A stretch of DNA of 64,000 bases from Inquilinus limosus_F. Its GTDB lineage: Bacteria; Pseudomonadota; Alphaproteobacteria; DSM-16000; Inquilinaceae. Within the stretch, counting starts at the first letter, position 1. Every line of letters starts with the position of its first letter. The notes beneath the pieces were generated by a model. That model did no database searches. It was not told the origin of the DNA and worked only from the letters and a program-made list of their open reading frames with translations. The translations under genes were made by a program, and so were the position numbers. Shown piece after piece: positions 36,524-47,500 of this stretch. The stretch lies in NCBI RefSeq assembly GCF_051487185.1, contig NZ_JAHVDK010000016.1:62001-126000 (forward strand), written 5' to 3'.

Positions 36524-37387
36524 TCACTTCACCGCCCCGGCCATGCCGTGGACGAAGTAGCGCTGGAAGAACAGGTAGAGCAGGAGCAAGGGCGAGATCG
36601 TGATCAGCTGGCCGGCCGCGAGCAGATCATAGGCGGTCGAGAATTCGGTGCTGAACTGCACCACCCCGAGCGGCAGGGTGCGCTGCGCCTCGGTGCGGAT
36701 GAAGATCTGGGCCAGGATGAACTCGTTCCAGGTGGCGATGCCGTCGAGGATCAGCAGCGAGACGACCGCCGGGGTGGCGAGCGGCATCACCACCCGCCGG
36801 TACACGCCCCACCAGGTGCAGCCGTCGATCCGCGCCGCCTCGATCATCTCCGCCGGGATCGAGCGGAAGAAGCCGCGCAGCACCAGGATGCCGAGCGGCA
36901 GGCCGAAGCCGAGATAGAGGAAGAACAGCCCGGGCAGGCTGTCGATCAGGTTCAGCCGCTGGTACAGCAGGGTCAGCGGCACCAGCGTCATCTGCATCGG
37001 CACGATCAGGCCGAGCACGAAGACGGTGAAGACGATGCCGCCGCCGCGCATCTTCATCTTGGTCAGGGCGAAAGCGGCGAGCGAGCAGATGAAGACCCCG
37101 GCCGGGACCTTCAGCACGGTCAGCACCAGCGAATTCCAGAAATAGGTCTTGATACCGATCGCCCAGGCCTTGGCGAAATTGCCGAATTCGAGCGACTGCG
37201 GCAGGGCGAAGGCGCCGTTCTGGGCGAAGTCGCCCGCGCTCTTCAGCGCCGTGAAGACCAGGATGATCAGCGGCGCGGTCCAGACCATCCCGCCGATCGC
37301 GAGCGCGGCGTAGAAGCCGAGCGACCCGAAGCGCAGGCGGAAAGGCCGGACTGCCGTGCCGGCGAAGGAAACGGCGGCGTCCGTCAT
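36524..37387 (-). CDS. CUT1 sugar ABC permease (MalG type)
   Basis: 287-residue inner-membrane permease. It has an N-terminal TM, the coupling loop EMIEAARIDGCTWWGVYRRVVMPLATPA, and the C-terminal ...YFVHGMAGAVK ending typical of MalG-like proteins. The start at 37387 overlaps the partner permease stop by 4 bp; the longer frame is out of register with that gene. No ATPase gene accompanies it, so a shared MalK/UgpC-type ATPase elsewhere is needed. Confidence 0.87.
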   Translation of the reverse strand: MTDAAVSFAGTAVRPFRLRFGSLGFYAALAIGGMVWTAPLIILVFTALKSAGDFAQNGAFALPQSLEFGNFAKAWAIGIKTYFWNSLVLTVLKVPAGVFICSLAAFALTKMKMRGGGIVFTVFVLGLIVPMQMTLVPLTLLYQRLNLIDSLPGLFFLYLGFGLPLGILVLRGFFRSIPAEMIEAARIDGCTWWGVYRRVVMPLATPAVVSLLILDGIATWNEFILAQIFIRTEAQRTLPLGVVQFSTEFSTAYDLLAAGQLITISPLLLLYLFFQRYFVHGMAGAVK

Positions 37388-38295
37388 CGGCTGCGCACCA
37401 TGTGCCGGGTGTAGGGCACGGCGAAGACCAGGGTCAGCAGGAACAGGATGACGGCGATGGCTGTGCCCAGCCCGACCTCGTTGTGGTTGTAGGTCAGGAA
37501 ATACATCCAGCTGCCCAGCACCTGGGTGCGGTTCGCCGGGCCGCCATAGGTCATGACGTAGATGATGTCGTAGACCTTCAGCGAGTTGATCGCGGTGATC
37601 GCGACCACCACCATGGTGGTCTCGCGCAGCAGCGGGAAGGTGACGTACCAGAAGCGCTGGAACCGGCCGGCGCCATCGATGCGCGCGGCGTCCAGCACCT
37701 CCTTGGGGATAGTCTGCAGCCCGGCCAGGAACAGCAGCATCGGCAGGCCGGCATTGTGCCAGGCGGCCGCGACGAAGACGGAGTAGAGCGCGATCTTCGG
37801 ATCGGACAGCCAGTTGCGCTCCAGCCCGGTGAGGCCGAGCGCCTCCAGCAGCTGGTTCAGAAGGCCGAGGCTGGGGTGGTACATCCAGCTCCAGATCAGC
37901 CCGACGATGCTCATCGACAGGATCGCGGGGAAGTAGAAGACGCTGCGGAAGAAGGCGCTGCCCCGGAACCGTCCGTCGAGCGCCAGCGCCAGGGCGAGGC
38001 CGATGCCGGTCGGGACGACGAGCGACAGCAGGCTCCACGCCACGTTGTTCTTGAGCGCGATCCAGAACACCCGGTTGCGCGTGAACAGCTCGACATAGTT
38101 GCCGAGCCCGGCCCAGACCTTGTCCGGCGAGACGCCGTCCCAGCGGAACAGGCTGAGCCAGGTCGAGTAGGTCATCGGATAGACCAGCACGACCATGAAG
38201 ATCAGCGCGGCCGGGGCCAGGAACAGCCAGGGCGCCGCCACCTCGTCCACGAATTTGCGCGACAGCCGTCTCGTCTGCAGGCCGGCCTCTGCCAT
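37384..38295 (-). CDS. CUT1 sugar ABC permease (MalF type)
   Basis: 303-residue permease with about six TM segments, WLSLFRWDG near the N-terminus, and the coupling loop EVLDAARIDGAGRFQRFWYVTFPLL. Follows the SBP gene after a 183-bp gap filled largely by an intergenic repeat, and overlaps the MalG-type gene. Confident for family. Confidence 0.87.
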   Translation of the reverse strand: MAEAGLQTRRLSRKFVDEVAAPWLFLAPAALIFMVVLVYPMTYSTWLSLFRWDGVSPDKVWAGLGNYVELFTRNRVFWIALKNNVAWSLLSLVVPTGIGLALALALDGRFRGSAFFRSVFYFPAILSMSIVGLIWSWMYHPSLGLLNQLLEALGLTGLERNWLSDPKIALYSVFVAAAWHNAGLPMLLFLAGLQTIPKEVLDAARIDGAGRFQRFWYVTFPLLRETTMVVVAITAINSLKVYDIIYVMTYGGPANRTQVLGSWMYFLTYNHNEVGLGTAIAVILFLLTLVFAVPYTRHMVRSR

Positions 38296-38367
38296 GCCGC
38301 GGATCTCCTGCTGGTGTGGGTCACACCGACGAGCCCGTGATCGGACTCATCCTCTCCTGCAAGAGAA

Positions 38368-38465
38368 CCGTCATTGCGAGGAGGCGAAGCCGACGAAGCA
38401 ATCCATGCATCCGCTCCTGCGGCTCTGGATTGCTTCCCCCGGCTTTCGCCGGGGTCGCAATGACG
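38368..38465. repeat. Palindromic intergenic repeat, family B copy 1
   Basis: About 98 bp beginning CCGTCATTGCGAGGAGGCGAAG and ending CGCAATGACGA, with internal inverted arms GCAATCCA / TGGATTGC. It sits between the SBP gene and the MalF-type permease gene. A second copy in the same orientation is at 63687-63776. Transcribed within the operon it would form a stable hairpin and could damp expression of the permeases relative to the SBP. Confidence 0.8.
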
Positions 38466-38478
38466 ATCCTTTCATGAG

Positions 38479-39756
38479 TCAGTTGCTGGCGCGGGTCTTG
38501 GACCGCTCGATCGCCTCCTGTACCTGGGCCGCCGCCTCCTCCGGCGTCATCAGGTCGAGCAGAACCGAATCCTGGGCCTCGAAATAGGCGGCGACGACAT
38601 CCTGCGGCAGGCCCTGGTCGGTCAGGCGGTAGAAGCCGATCTCACCCTGGGTCCACTGCGACCATTGCCGCTGGATCGGCAGGTCCTCGGCCGGAAGGAT
38701 GTTCTTGGTGGCGCTGGGGTAGCCGACCGCCTGCGCCGTCACCGGCGCGATCTCCGGCCGCACGACGTAGCTGGCGAAAAGCAGGGCGGCCTTGCGGACG
38801 TCCTCGGAGGATTTCGCATTGACCTGGATCTGCGACGGCGACCCCGGCACCCGCTTCGGGCTCCGATCGGTCGGCAGCGGGAAGGTGCCGTAATCGGCCG
38901 GCGACTTGCCCTCGCGCATGATCCGGCTGAGCTCGAGGCTCGGCGTGTCGAACACCATTGCCGCCTGGTCGTTGTAGAGCAGCGGCATATTGGTGGCCGG
39001 GTCGACATTGAGGAACCCGTCCGGGAAATAGCCCTTGTCGGCCCATTCCTTCAGCTTGGCGAAGGACTGGATGACCGGCTCGGACTCCCAGGACTCCTTC
39101 ATGTCCAGCAGCGCATCGTGCCCCTCCGGCCCGGCGTAATGCTCCAGGAAGAAATCGAAGAAGCGCATCGTCATCCAGCTGAACTTGCCGCCGATCGAGA
39201 ACGGCGTGACGCCGTTCGCCTTCAGCGTCTCGGCGACTTTCTCGAGATCGGTGAAGCTCTGCGGCGGCTGCAGTCCGTACTTCTCGAACAGCGCTTTCCT
39301 GTAGATGAAGCCGAAGGGCCCGATCTTGTTCGGGATGCCGTAGAGGTCGGCGCCGTCGCGGGTGATGGCCAGCGCCGCCGGCGTCACATGCGCCTCGACC
39401 CCGAGCGCCGCCAGCAGCTCCGGCGTCAGCTTCACAGTGTGCCCGCCGCGATTGTAAGGCGAGGCCAGCGACCCGCCCCAATTCCACCAGGCGTCCGGCA
39501 GCTTGCCCGAGGCGGCGGCCACGCGCAGCGCCTGCTTCAGCTCGTCCGTGCCGAATTTGGTGAAATGCACCGTGACGGTCGGATAGTCGGCCTGGAAGCG
39601 TTCGATCACGAGCGGCCAGTTGTGCGAGGCGAGGCCGAAGAACTCGATCGTGACCGGCTTGGCCGGCGCTTCCTGGCCCCAGCCGGGAACGGCGAAGAAC
39701 GCCGCCGTCAGCATCGCTGCGCCCGCGACCATGGATCGACGCGTCAGAGCCTGCAT
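38479..39756 (-). CDS. CUT1 sugar ABC substrate-binding protein
   Basis: Family-1 extracellular binding protein, 425 residues, with a twin-Arg-like basic start (TRRS) and hydrophobic signal segment. Typical features: IEFFGLASHNWPLVIERFQ, LPDAWWNWGGSLASPYN, YGIPNKIGPFGFIYRKALFEKYGL, and AMVFDTPS. First gene of the importer/nucleoside hydrolase operon, preceded by the 16-bp element shared with apnO. Ligand unknown; the nucleoside hydrolase suggests a ribosyl or other pentosyl compound. Confidence 0.85.
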   Translation of the reverse strand: MQALTRRSMVAGAAMLTAAFFAVPGWGQEAPAKPVTIEFFGLASHNWPLVIERFQADYPTVTVHFTKFGTDELKQALRVAAASGKLPDAWWNWGGSLASPYNRGGHTVKLTPELLAALGVEAHVTPAALAITRDGADLYGIPNKIGPFGFIYRKALFEKYGLQPPQSFTDLEKVAETLKANGVTPFSIGGKFSWMTMRFFDFFLEHYAGPEGHDALLDMKESWESEPVIQSFAKLKEWADKGYFPDGFLNVDPATNMPLLYNDQAAMVFDTPSLELSRIMREGKSPADYGTFPLPTDRSPKRVPGSPSQIQVNAKSSEDVRKAALLFASYVVRPEIAPVTAQAVGYPSATKNILPAEDLPIQRQWSQWTQGEIGFYRLTDQGLPQDVVAAYFEAQDSVLLDLMTPEEAAAQVQEAIERSKTRASN

Positions 39757-39836
39757 TTCGCCCTCCCCCGGCGATGGAGACGTTGCGGTCGTCTTATGTC
39801 CGGCGGTTCGGCCCGCCCGTGGTTATCGGCATTATG

Positions 39837-39858
39837 GTGTGCTGGTATGATGAGTCAA
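39837..39858 (-). promoter_or_regulatory. Promoter with shared 16-bp element upstream of the CUT1 operon
   Basis: On the minus strand TTGACTCATCATACCA (39858-39843) supplies a -35-like TTGACT; after a 16-bp spacer comes CATAAT, close to the -10 consensus. The GGTATG half-site falls in the spacer, the expected place for a repressor. The 16-mer is identical to 24062-24077. It lies about 87 bp upstream of the SBP start. Confidence 0.65.
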
Positions 39859-39907
39859 CCAGCGATTATGCCGGTTTGCGCGATCCCGGATTCGCCCTCA
39901 GAAGACA

Positions 39908-39936
39908 AGGCCCCGCGGGCATCGCCCGTGGGGCCT
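39908..39936 (-). terminator. Rho-independent terminator after the GGCT-like gene
   Basis: A 13-bp stem (AGGCCCCGCGGGC at 39908-39920 with GCCCGTGGGGCCT at 39924-39936, one G-U-type mismatch) with a 3-base loop, followed on the minus strand by TTGTCTTCT. It is about 60 bp downstream of the stop at 39996. Confidence 0.7.
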
Positions 39937-39995
39937 CGGCTCAAATGCGGCTCAGGAGTATGTCGGTCCGTTGCGGAGGTGGTGTCTGCCGCACC

Positions 39996-40781
39996 TCACC
40001 GCGCGGCCGGCGCCACGTTGCGGACCGCATAGACCTCGGGAAACAGGCGGTCCTTGAGGTGGGGCGCGGCCGGCGCCGTGTCTTCCAGCAGCTTGTCCAC
40101 CGTCGCGTAGTTCTTGTCGTAGACCCAGGGCCGGCGGGGAAGCTCGCGGTCGTTCAGCCAATACGGGCTCCAATCCGCGGTCGTCTCGATCAGCTCGCGG
40201 GCGAAATCGGGGCCGTATTCCAGGGCGCCGTCGATGACGACATCGACATAGGACTGCAGCAGCGGGTAGTCGGCCGAGGGCGGCTGCAGGCCTTCGCCGG
40301 GCGTGCCGTCCTTTCCGACCGAGACATAGACCCAGATCTTTCCGTCGGGGGGCACCTGCTCCCAGGACACCGCCTCGATCGCGTCGCGCGGCACTTCCAT
40401 GCGCTTGTAGCCGGCCTCGCGCTGATCGAAGAGAGCCATATCGTCGCCTTCGACCGGATAGAGCACCCCATTGATCGTCATCGCCTGCTCGTCGGCGTTC
40501 GGCTTGCGCAACCCGAGGGCGGTGAAACCGGATTTCGCGCGGTCGACCCAGGCCCGGACATAGCCGAAGGAGGCCGAGACCCGCACCGGAAGCGCGTCGA
40601 TCGGCTTGGTCGCGGTGGAATTGCGGGACGTCGTGTTGATCAGCGATCCGTAGCCGAAGATGAAGTTCTGCGGCTGGCCGGGCAGCTTCTTCCCCCACCA
40701 CTCCGCCGCCCCGGCTCCGGATGCCGTCGCAGCCAGCATGAGCGCGGCGAGTCCGGAGATCATCAGGTGTCTGCGATCCAT
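39996..40781 (-). CDS. Exported gamma-glutamylcyclotransferase-like protein
   Basis: 261 residues with an N-terminal signal peptide (MDRRHLMISG..., cleavage near AGA-AEW). The mature part starts with FIFGYGSLIN, the GGCT-fold substrate loop, and has the candidate catalytic Glu in FDQREAGYKRMEV. Usual GGCT proteins are cytoplasmic and shorter, so an exported version with a long C-terminal region (TADWSPYWLNDRELPRRPW) is less typical. Substrate unknown. Single gene with its own terminator. Confidence 0.72.
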   Translation of the reverse strand: MDRRHLMISGLAALMLAATASGAGAAEWWGKKLPGQPQNFIFGYGSLINTTSRNSTATKPIDALPVRVSASFGYVRAWVDRAKSGFTALGLRKPNADEQAMTINGVLYPVEGDDMALFDQREAGYKRMEVPRDAIEAVSWEQVPPDGKIWVYVSVGKDGTPGEGLQPPSADYPLLQSYVDVVIDGALEYGPDFARELIETTADWSPYWLNDRELPRRPWVYDKNYATVDKLLEDTAPAAPHLKDRLFPEVYAVRNVAPAAR

Positions 40782-41236
40782 GGTGTCTCATCCCCCATCC
40801 AAGTTGTCCGTCAGCCGGGTCGAGCGGGGGTTGTGTCGACCTCCGCGACCTCGATCACCGACTGTACCCATTCCTCGTGAAATCAATTGCCGTCGAGGAC
40901 CGATCAACAAAACCTTCGAAATCTATAAAGACCAGACCAAGCCCGCAGCAAGGCGATTCCGCCCGCTAAAGATCACGATTCATTTTCGATACCGGAAAAA
41001 TTAAAGAATAAATCGACTCGATATTTGCGAATATCGGCCGAGAAATCATGGCAGGCGCGGGATAGAACTCGGCCGACACCGCCGGCGTTGCCCTGCATGC
41101 CCTGCCCGGGCCGCGGCGATGATCGGCGTTCGCAGCTTGTAGTGAAATGGCGAGTCGTGACGGAGGATGACAAAACCTGCGTCTCTGTCGCGACGCCCGC
41201 TCGCGCCGCGATCCTGCGGCGGAGCGGTTCATCCCG
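40782..41236. other. 455-bp gap without a convincing gene
   Basis: AT-richer than its surroundings around 40870-41050. It holds an inverted repeat CGATATT-TGCG-AATATCG at 41019-41036, a possible operator or hairpin. No ORF here has codon use or features of a protein; short frames on both strands look like chance. No RNA gene recognised. Confidence 0.4.
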
Positions 41237-41425
41237 TCAAAGGTCGACCGTCGGCCGCGAGAAATATCGTTCCGACGTCCGGACCGGTTCGGAGGGCGAG
41301 GGCTGCACGCGGCGCGCGGCGCAGGTGATCTTGGCGACCAGCTGGCGCTTCATCTCGTCGATCCGCAACCCGCAGAGGTCTTCCGGGCTGTGATTGTCGT
41401 TGGCCTGAGGCCGAGGCTTGGTCAT
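41237..41425 (-). CDS. Small hypothetical protein, 62 aa
   Basis: Short charged protein beginning MTKPRPQANDNHSPEDL. The ANDN-containing, Pro-rich start resembles many small uncharacterised alphaproteobacterial proteins, followed by a basic helix (IDEMKRQLVAKI). There is no clear ribosome site, so it could be leaderless or not expressed. Uncertain. Confidence 0.35.
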   Translation of the reverse strand: MTKPRPQANDNHSPEDLCGLRIDEMKRQLVAKITCAARRVQPSPSEPVRTSERYFSRPTVDL

Positions 41426-41594
41426 GGCGTCATCGTAATTCGATCAAAGAATGATGCCAGCTTGGCATCGGAGAGGCGGATCCTCCAGCGAAAAGCGGCG
41501 CCGGCCGGCACAGATTGCGGGATCTTGACGGATACGGCCGGTATGGGATTGATCGACAGGCAGCGCCGCGCCTGCCCCGGATAAGGTACCAGCC

Positions 41595-44500
41595 GTGCCG
41601 GACAACCCCTATCAGGCTCGCCGTCGCGAGGTGATCCACCGCACTCCTGCCACGACAGTGAGCCGCGTGGTCCTCGAGGACGGCCGGCCGGTGATCCTGA
41701 AGGAGGGGCTCGGCGAGCCGGCGGTCGGGCTGTTCGACCAGCTGCGGCGCGAATACGAGATTCTGTCGCGCTTCGAATCCGGCTTCGTCGTGCGTCCGCT
41801 CGGATTGCAGCCGGACGGCCCGGAGGGACCAGTCCTGGTGCTGGAGGACATCGGCGGAATCACCCTGTCCGACTGGACCGCCGCCGCCCCGCCGGATCTG
41901 GCGCACCGGATCGCGATCGCGGAGACCCTGGCGCTCGGTCTGGCCCATGTGCATGAGCGCGGGGTGCTACACGGCGACCTGTCCGCCCACAACATCGTGA
42001 TCAATCCGGCCGACAACCGGGTCAACTACATCGATTTCGGCGGAGCCGTGGTGCTGGGTCGCGGCGATTCCGTTCCGGCCGAGGCCCTGCCGGCGGTCGA
42101 GGACCTGACCACCGTCGCCCCCGAGCGCACCGGCCGGATGAACCGGCCGGTCGATCATCGCGCGGATCTCTATTCGCTCGGCGCGGTCCTGTATCAGCTG
42201 TTCGCCGGCCGTCCGCCGTTCGTCGGCGCGGAACGCCTGGATCTGCTGCACGCCCATCTCGCCCAGCGCCCGGTGCCGCTGGACACGCTGCTGCCGGAAT
42301 TTCCGCCGGTGCTGGCGGAGATCGTGACGACGTTGCTGATGAAGGACGCGACGGCGCGGTATCACAGTGCGGCGGATCTGGCGGCGGATCTGGGGCGCTG
42401 CCGTGCCGGCTTCGAACCCGCAGGGGCGGCGGGCGGGCGCATCACCGCCTTCGCCGTCACGGCCGGCGACGCCTTCGGCGATTCGATCCTGTACGGCCGG
42501 GACGCCCCGCTGGCCGCGCTGCAGGAGGAATTCGAGACGGCACGGGCCGGCCGCAGCAGCGCGGTGCTGGTCACCGGGGCCCCTGGCATCGGCAAGACCG
42601 TGCTGGCGGCCGCGATTCGCGATCGCGTGGCCCAGGCCGGCGGCCGCTTCGCCGCGGGTAAGTTCGAGCAGCAGCGCGACGTGCCCTATCTCGGCCTCGC
42701 CCAGGCCTTCGCCGGGCTGGTCCGCAGCGTGCTGACCGAGCCCGACGCGATGGTCGCGGCCTGGCGCACCGCGCTGCTGGACCGGCTGGGCCGCAGCGCG
42801 AGCGCGCTGGCCGAGCTGGTGCCCGGCCTCGACCGGCTGATCGGGCCGCAGCCCCCGGCCGTGATGCTGGCCCCGGCGGAGGCCGGACGCCGGCTGGCGC
42901 AGGCGGTGCGCGAGCTGGTCGCCGTCTTCGCCGCGCCGGACCGCCCGCTGGTGCTGCTGCTGGACGATCTGCAATGGGCTGATGCCGCGAGCCTGGAACT
43001 GCTCGGCCCGATCTGCGCCGCCGCGCCCAAGGGCGGGCTGCTGCTGATCGGCACCTGCCGCGGCGGCGCGGCCGACCTCGAAACCGCGCTGCAGGACACG
43101 CTCGACACGCAGCTCGGCGGGCTGCGCCGCATCGACCTGCAGCCGCTGACGCCGGAGGATATCGAGGCCATGCTGGTCGCCGCCTATCGCGGCCGGCCGG
43201 ACCAGGCGGCCAGGGCCGCCGCCCTGGTGCACGCCAAGACCCTGGGCAACCCGCTGTTCGCGCGCCAGCTTCTCGGCCATCTGCGCGAGAGCGGGGCCAT
43301 CGGCCCCTCCGGCGACTGGGATCTGGAGCGCATCGCGGCGGTGGAAGCGACCGACAACGTGGTCGGCTTCCTGGCCGACCGCATCGGCCATCTGCCGGCG
43401 CAGCTGCAGCGCGTGATGGCCACCAGCGCCTGCATCGGCATGCAGGTCGAAGCGGAGGTGCTCGGCGCCGTCCTCGGCCTCGACGTCCCGGCGCTGCGCC
43501 CGATCCTGGACGACGCCGTGCTGGAAGGATTGATGGTCGCCCGCGACGGCGGTGTCGGCTTCGCCCATGACCGGATCCGCGAGGCCGCCTACCGGCTGAC
43601 GCCCGACCCCGCGGCGCTGCATCGCCGCATCGCCCTGGTGCTGCTGGAGCGGACCGCGTCCGACCAACTGCCGGCGGCCGCCTTCACCATCGCCCGACAC
43701 CTGAATGCGGCGGGCGACCTGGACGACGACCCGGCGCTGCGGGCCCGCTGCGCCGAGATCAACCTGATCGCGGCCCGGCAGGCGCGGGCTGCGGCCGCCT
43801 TCGGCCCCGCCCGCGACTATGCCGAGACCGGGCTGAGCCTGGCCGATCCCGGCTTGTGGGAGACCCGCTACGACGACATCGCCGAAGCGGCGCTGCTGCT
43901 GGCCGAGTGCCGGATGCTGACCCAGGACCACGTCGCCTTCGACCGGGAGGTCGAGGCGCTGGCCGCGCGGCTCAGGGACGACGAGCACCGGCTGCAGCTG
44001 GCCATGCTGCAGCTGGTGTCGCTCGATGCGCGCCTGCTGGAGAAGGAGGCGATCGAGGTCGGACGCCGGGGGCTGCGCCTGGTCGGGATCGAGCTGCCGG
44101 TGACGGTGGAGCAGCAGCGCGAGGCCGTGGCCGCGGAATTCGCCGAGTTCCAGCGGCTGATGGCCGGGCGCCCGGCCGAGGCGCTGCTGGACCTGCCTCC
44201 CCTGCGCGACCGGCGCCTGGCCGCGGCGATGCAGATCCTGTTCCGCCTGGCCCCCGATGCCCACAACACGCTGCAGCCGGAGTTGTACGCGCTGATGGCG
44301 CTGCGCAACGCCAATCTGATGCTGCGGCACGGCAGTGACGCGCTGGCGCCCGGGATCATCGTCACCCTGGCTCTGACCCTGCGGGGAATGACGGGTGACA
44401 GCGCGGCGGCGGACGCCTTCGCCCGGACCGCCATTACCCTCGACGCGCGGCTTGGCCATCCGCTGACGGCCAGCGTGACCTTCGTCTACACCTATTTTCT

Positions 44501-47500
44501 GCGGCACTGGCTGCACCCGCTGGAGGGCGCGCTGCAGCTCAATCTCGACGGCATCCGGGCCGGCTTCGAGATGGGCGACATCCAGTTCGGCTCCTACCAT
44601 GCCGCCGCCTACGTGATCCACCTGCTCGGCAGCGGCGGCGCGCTGGCCGAGGTGGCCCGCATCGGGGAGGAGCATCTCCGGCTGATCGGCGAGCGGAACC
44701 GGACGGCGGCCGAGCATTGCCGGATGCAGATCGATTTCGCCGCGGCGCTGATGGGCCGGACCGCGGCGCCGACCAGCCTGGCCCGCGACCGGGTGCGGAG
44801 CCAATCGGAAGAAGATGCCCATCTTGGGACGCTGGATCTCGTCGCGCGCGGCAACTACCTGATCCGGCGGCTGCAGCTTGCCCTGGTGTTCCGGGATCTC
44901 GGCGCGGCCCGCCGCCTGATCGGCCCGACCGCGGCGCATCTGCCTGCCGTCGCCGGCGTCGCGGCCGAGGCCGACGGCGTCGCCTTCCTGCTGCTGGCGG
45001 CCCTGGCGGATGGCGGCGACCGAGGTGAGGATTTCGCGGCGCGGCGCGAAAGGCTGCGCGGCTGGAGCGAGCTGAACCCGCACAATTTCGGCGCCATGCA
45101 CGGCCTGGCCGAGGCGGAGCTGGCGCGGGCCGATGGGCGAACCGGCGACGCGCTTCGCCTCTACGGCGATGCCATCCATCGGGCCGAGGCCGCCAAGCAG
45201 ACCCATTACGCCGCGCTGGCGAACGAATATGCCGGGCGCTTCTGCCTGGACCTGGGCAACGACGTCGCCGGGATGGCCCATCTGCGCGAGGCGGCGACGC
45301 TGTACGGCTATTGGGGAGCCGCCGCCAAGGTGGCCGCGCTGGAGCAGGAATTCCCGCGGCTGGCGGCGCGGTCGCGCGCCGGCCGCGCCTCGCTGCGCGA
45401 GGCCGGCAGCCCCTCCGGCGAGGATGACATCGATTTCCGGGCCGTGCTGCGGGCCGCGCATTCGATCTCACGCGAGATCGACCTGCGCCAGCTGGTGCAG
45501 CGGGTGCTCGGCGCGATCCAGGACAGCGCCGGCGCGTCCTACGGCGTCCTGGTCCTGCGGCGCGACGACGGCCTGCATGTCGAGGCGATTGGGCGCGACC
45601 GGGAGGTCTCGGTCCTCGCCGCCGGGGACTCCGGGCGCTTGGAGGACAGCGATGCCGTGCCCCAATCGGTCCTGTCCTATGTGCTGCGCACGCGCGAGGC
45701 CCTGGTGCTGGACAACGCCCAGCATTCGCCCGAGTTCTTGCGGGATCCCTACATCCGCGCCCATGGCGTCGCCTCGATCCTGTGCGCCCCGCTGGACGAG
45801 CGCGGCCAGGTCGACGGGCTGATCTACCTCGAGAACAACCTGGCCGCCGGGGTTTTCAGCCCCCGCCGTCTGGAGGTCGTGCAGGTCCTGGCGGCGCAGG
45901 CGGCGATCGCCTTGGCGAACGCCCGGCTGTTCACCGCCCTCGACGGCGCGCGCACGGACCTGCTGCGGGCGAATGAAGGACTCGAGCAGAAGGTGAGCGA
46001 GCGCACCGCGGAACTCGACACGGCCCGCAAACGCGCCGTGGCCAAGGAGCGGGAGGCCCGCCGGGCCCGGCGGGCCGCCGAGATCGCCAACCAAGCGAAA
46101 TCACGCTTCCTGGCGGTCGTCAGCCACGAGATCCGGACGCCGATGAACGGCGTGCTCGGGATGCTCCAGATCCTCGATCGCGCCCCCTTGCCCGAGGAGC
46201 AGCGCCGCTATCTGGAGATCGCCGAGGAATCGGGCAAATCCCTGCTCGATCTGATCGATGGGATCCTGGACTACGCCCGGCTGGAGAACAGCCAGGAGGC
46301 GCTGGATCTGCACGATTTCGACCTGCGCCGGCTGGTGACCGACGCGGTCGAACTGATCCGTCCGCAGGTCGCGGCCAAGGGGCTGGCGCTGACCCTCGCC
46401 GTCGACGCGCCGCCGGAGGCGGTTCTGCGCAGCGATTCCCGCCGCCTCAGCCGCGTGCTGATCAACCTGCTGAGCAACGCCGTCAAGTTCACCTCGGAGG
46501 GCGGCATCAGCGTGACGGTCAGGCTCGATCCGATGGCAGGGGCGATGCCGCGGTCGACGCTGCATGTGGCGGTGAAGGACAGCGGGATCGGCATCGCCCC
46601 GGAGATGCACGAGCGGATCTTCGGCGACTTCATCCAGGCCGATTCATCGATTGCCCGGCGCTATGGCGGCACCGGGCTGGGCCTGGCGATCTGCCGGCGG
46701 ATCGTCGACCTTCTGGGCGGCACGCTGGCGGTCGACAGCACCCCGGGCGCCGGCAGCACATTCCGCCTGTCCGTGCCGGTAACGCCTGGCACAACGCGGT
46801 CGGCAGCCCCCGCGCCGATCGAGGCCGGCCCGGCGCTCTCAGTCCTGGTCGTGGACGATGACCCGATCAACCGGGCCGTGGCCGCCGGGCTGCTGGGCCG
46901 GCTGGGCCACCGCGTGACCCTCGCCGACGGCGGTCAGGCCGCGATCGAGGCGGCGGCGGCCGGCGACTTCGACGTCGTGATGATGGACCTGCACATGCCC
47001 GGCATGGACGGGCTCGAGGCGACGCGGCGGATCCGGGCGCTGCCGGGCGACCGCAAGCCGCCCCAGATCCTGGCGCTGACCGCGGATCTGACCGACGGCA
47101 GCCGGCAACGCTGCGCCCTGGCGGGCATCGAGCGCATCCTGGGCAAGCCGCTGCAGCTGGCCGTGCTGCAGCGCATGCTGTCGGCCATATCCGAAGCCCG
47201 CTCGCCGGTGGAGCCGCCGGCGGCATCGGCCGATCCGACGGCCCTGGTCGACCGGGAATTTTATGCCGAGCGCCACGAGATCCTGGGGACCGGCGAATTG
47301 GCGCGGCTTGCCCTGATGTTCCACCGGGTATCGCGGCCGATGATCCTCGCCATCCACACGGCGGCCACGGCCGGCGACCGTCGCGGCCTGGCCCGCCTGG
47401 CCCACCGCCTCAGCAGCTCCGCCGGCGCGCTCGGCCTGGCCCACCTCGCCCGGCACGCCGCCACGATCGAAGCCTGCGCGAACCAGGACGTACCGATCGA

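Noticed and set aside
41967..45461. A 1164-codon minus-strand frame
   Set aside because: Antisense of the hybrid sensor kinase gene; long antisense frames are expected at this GC content.
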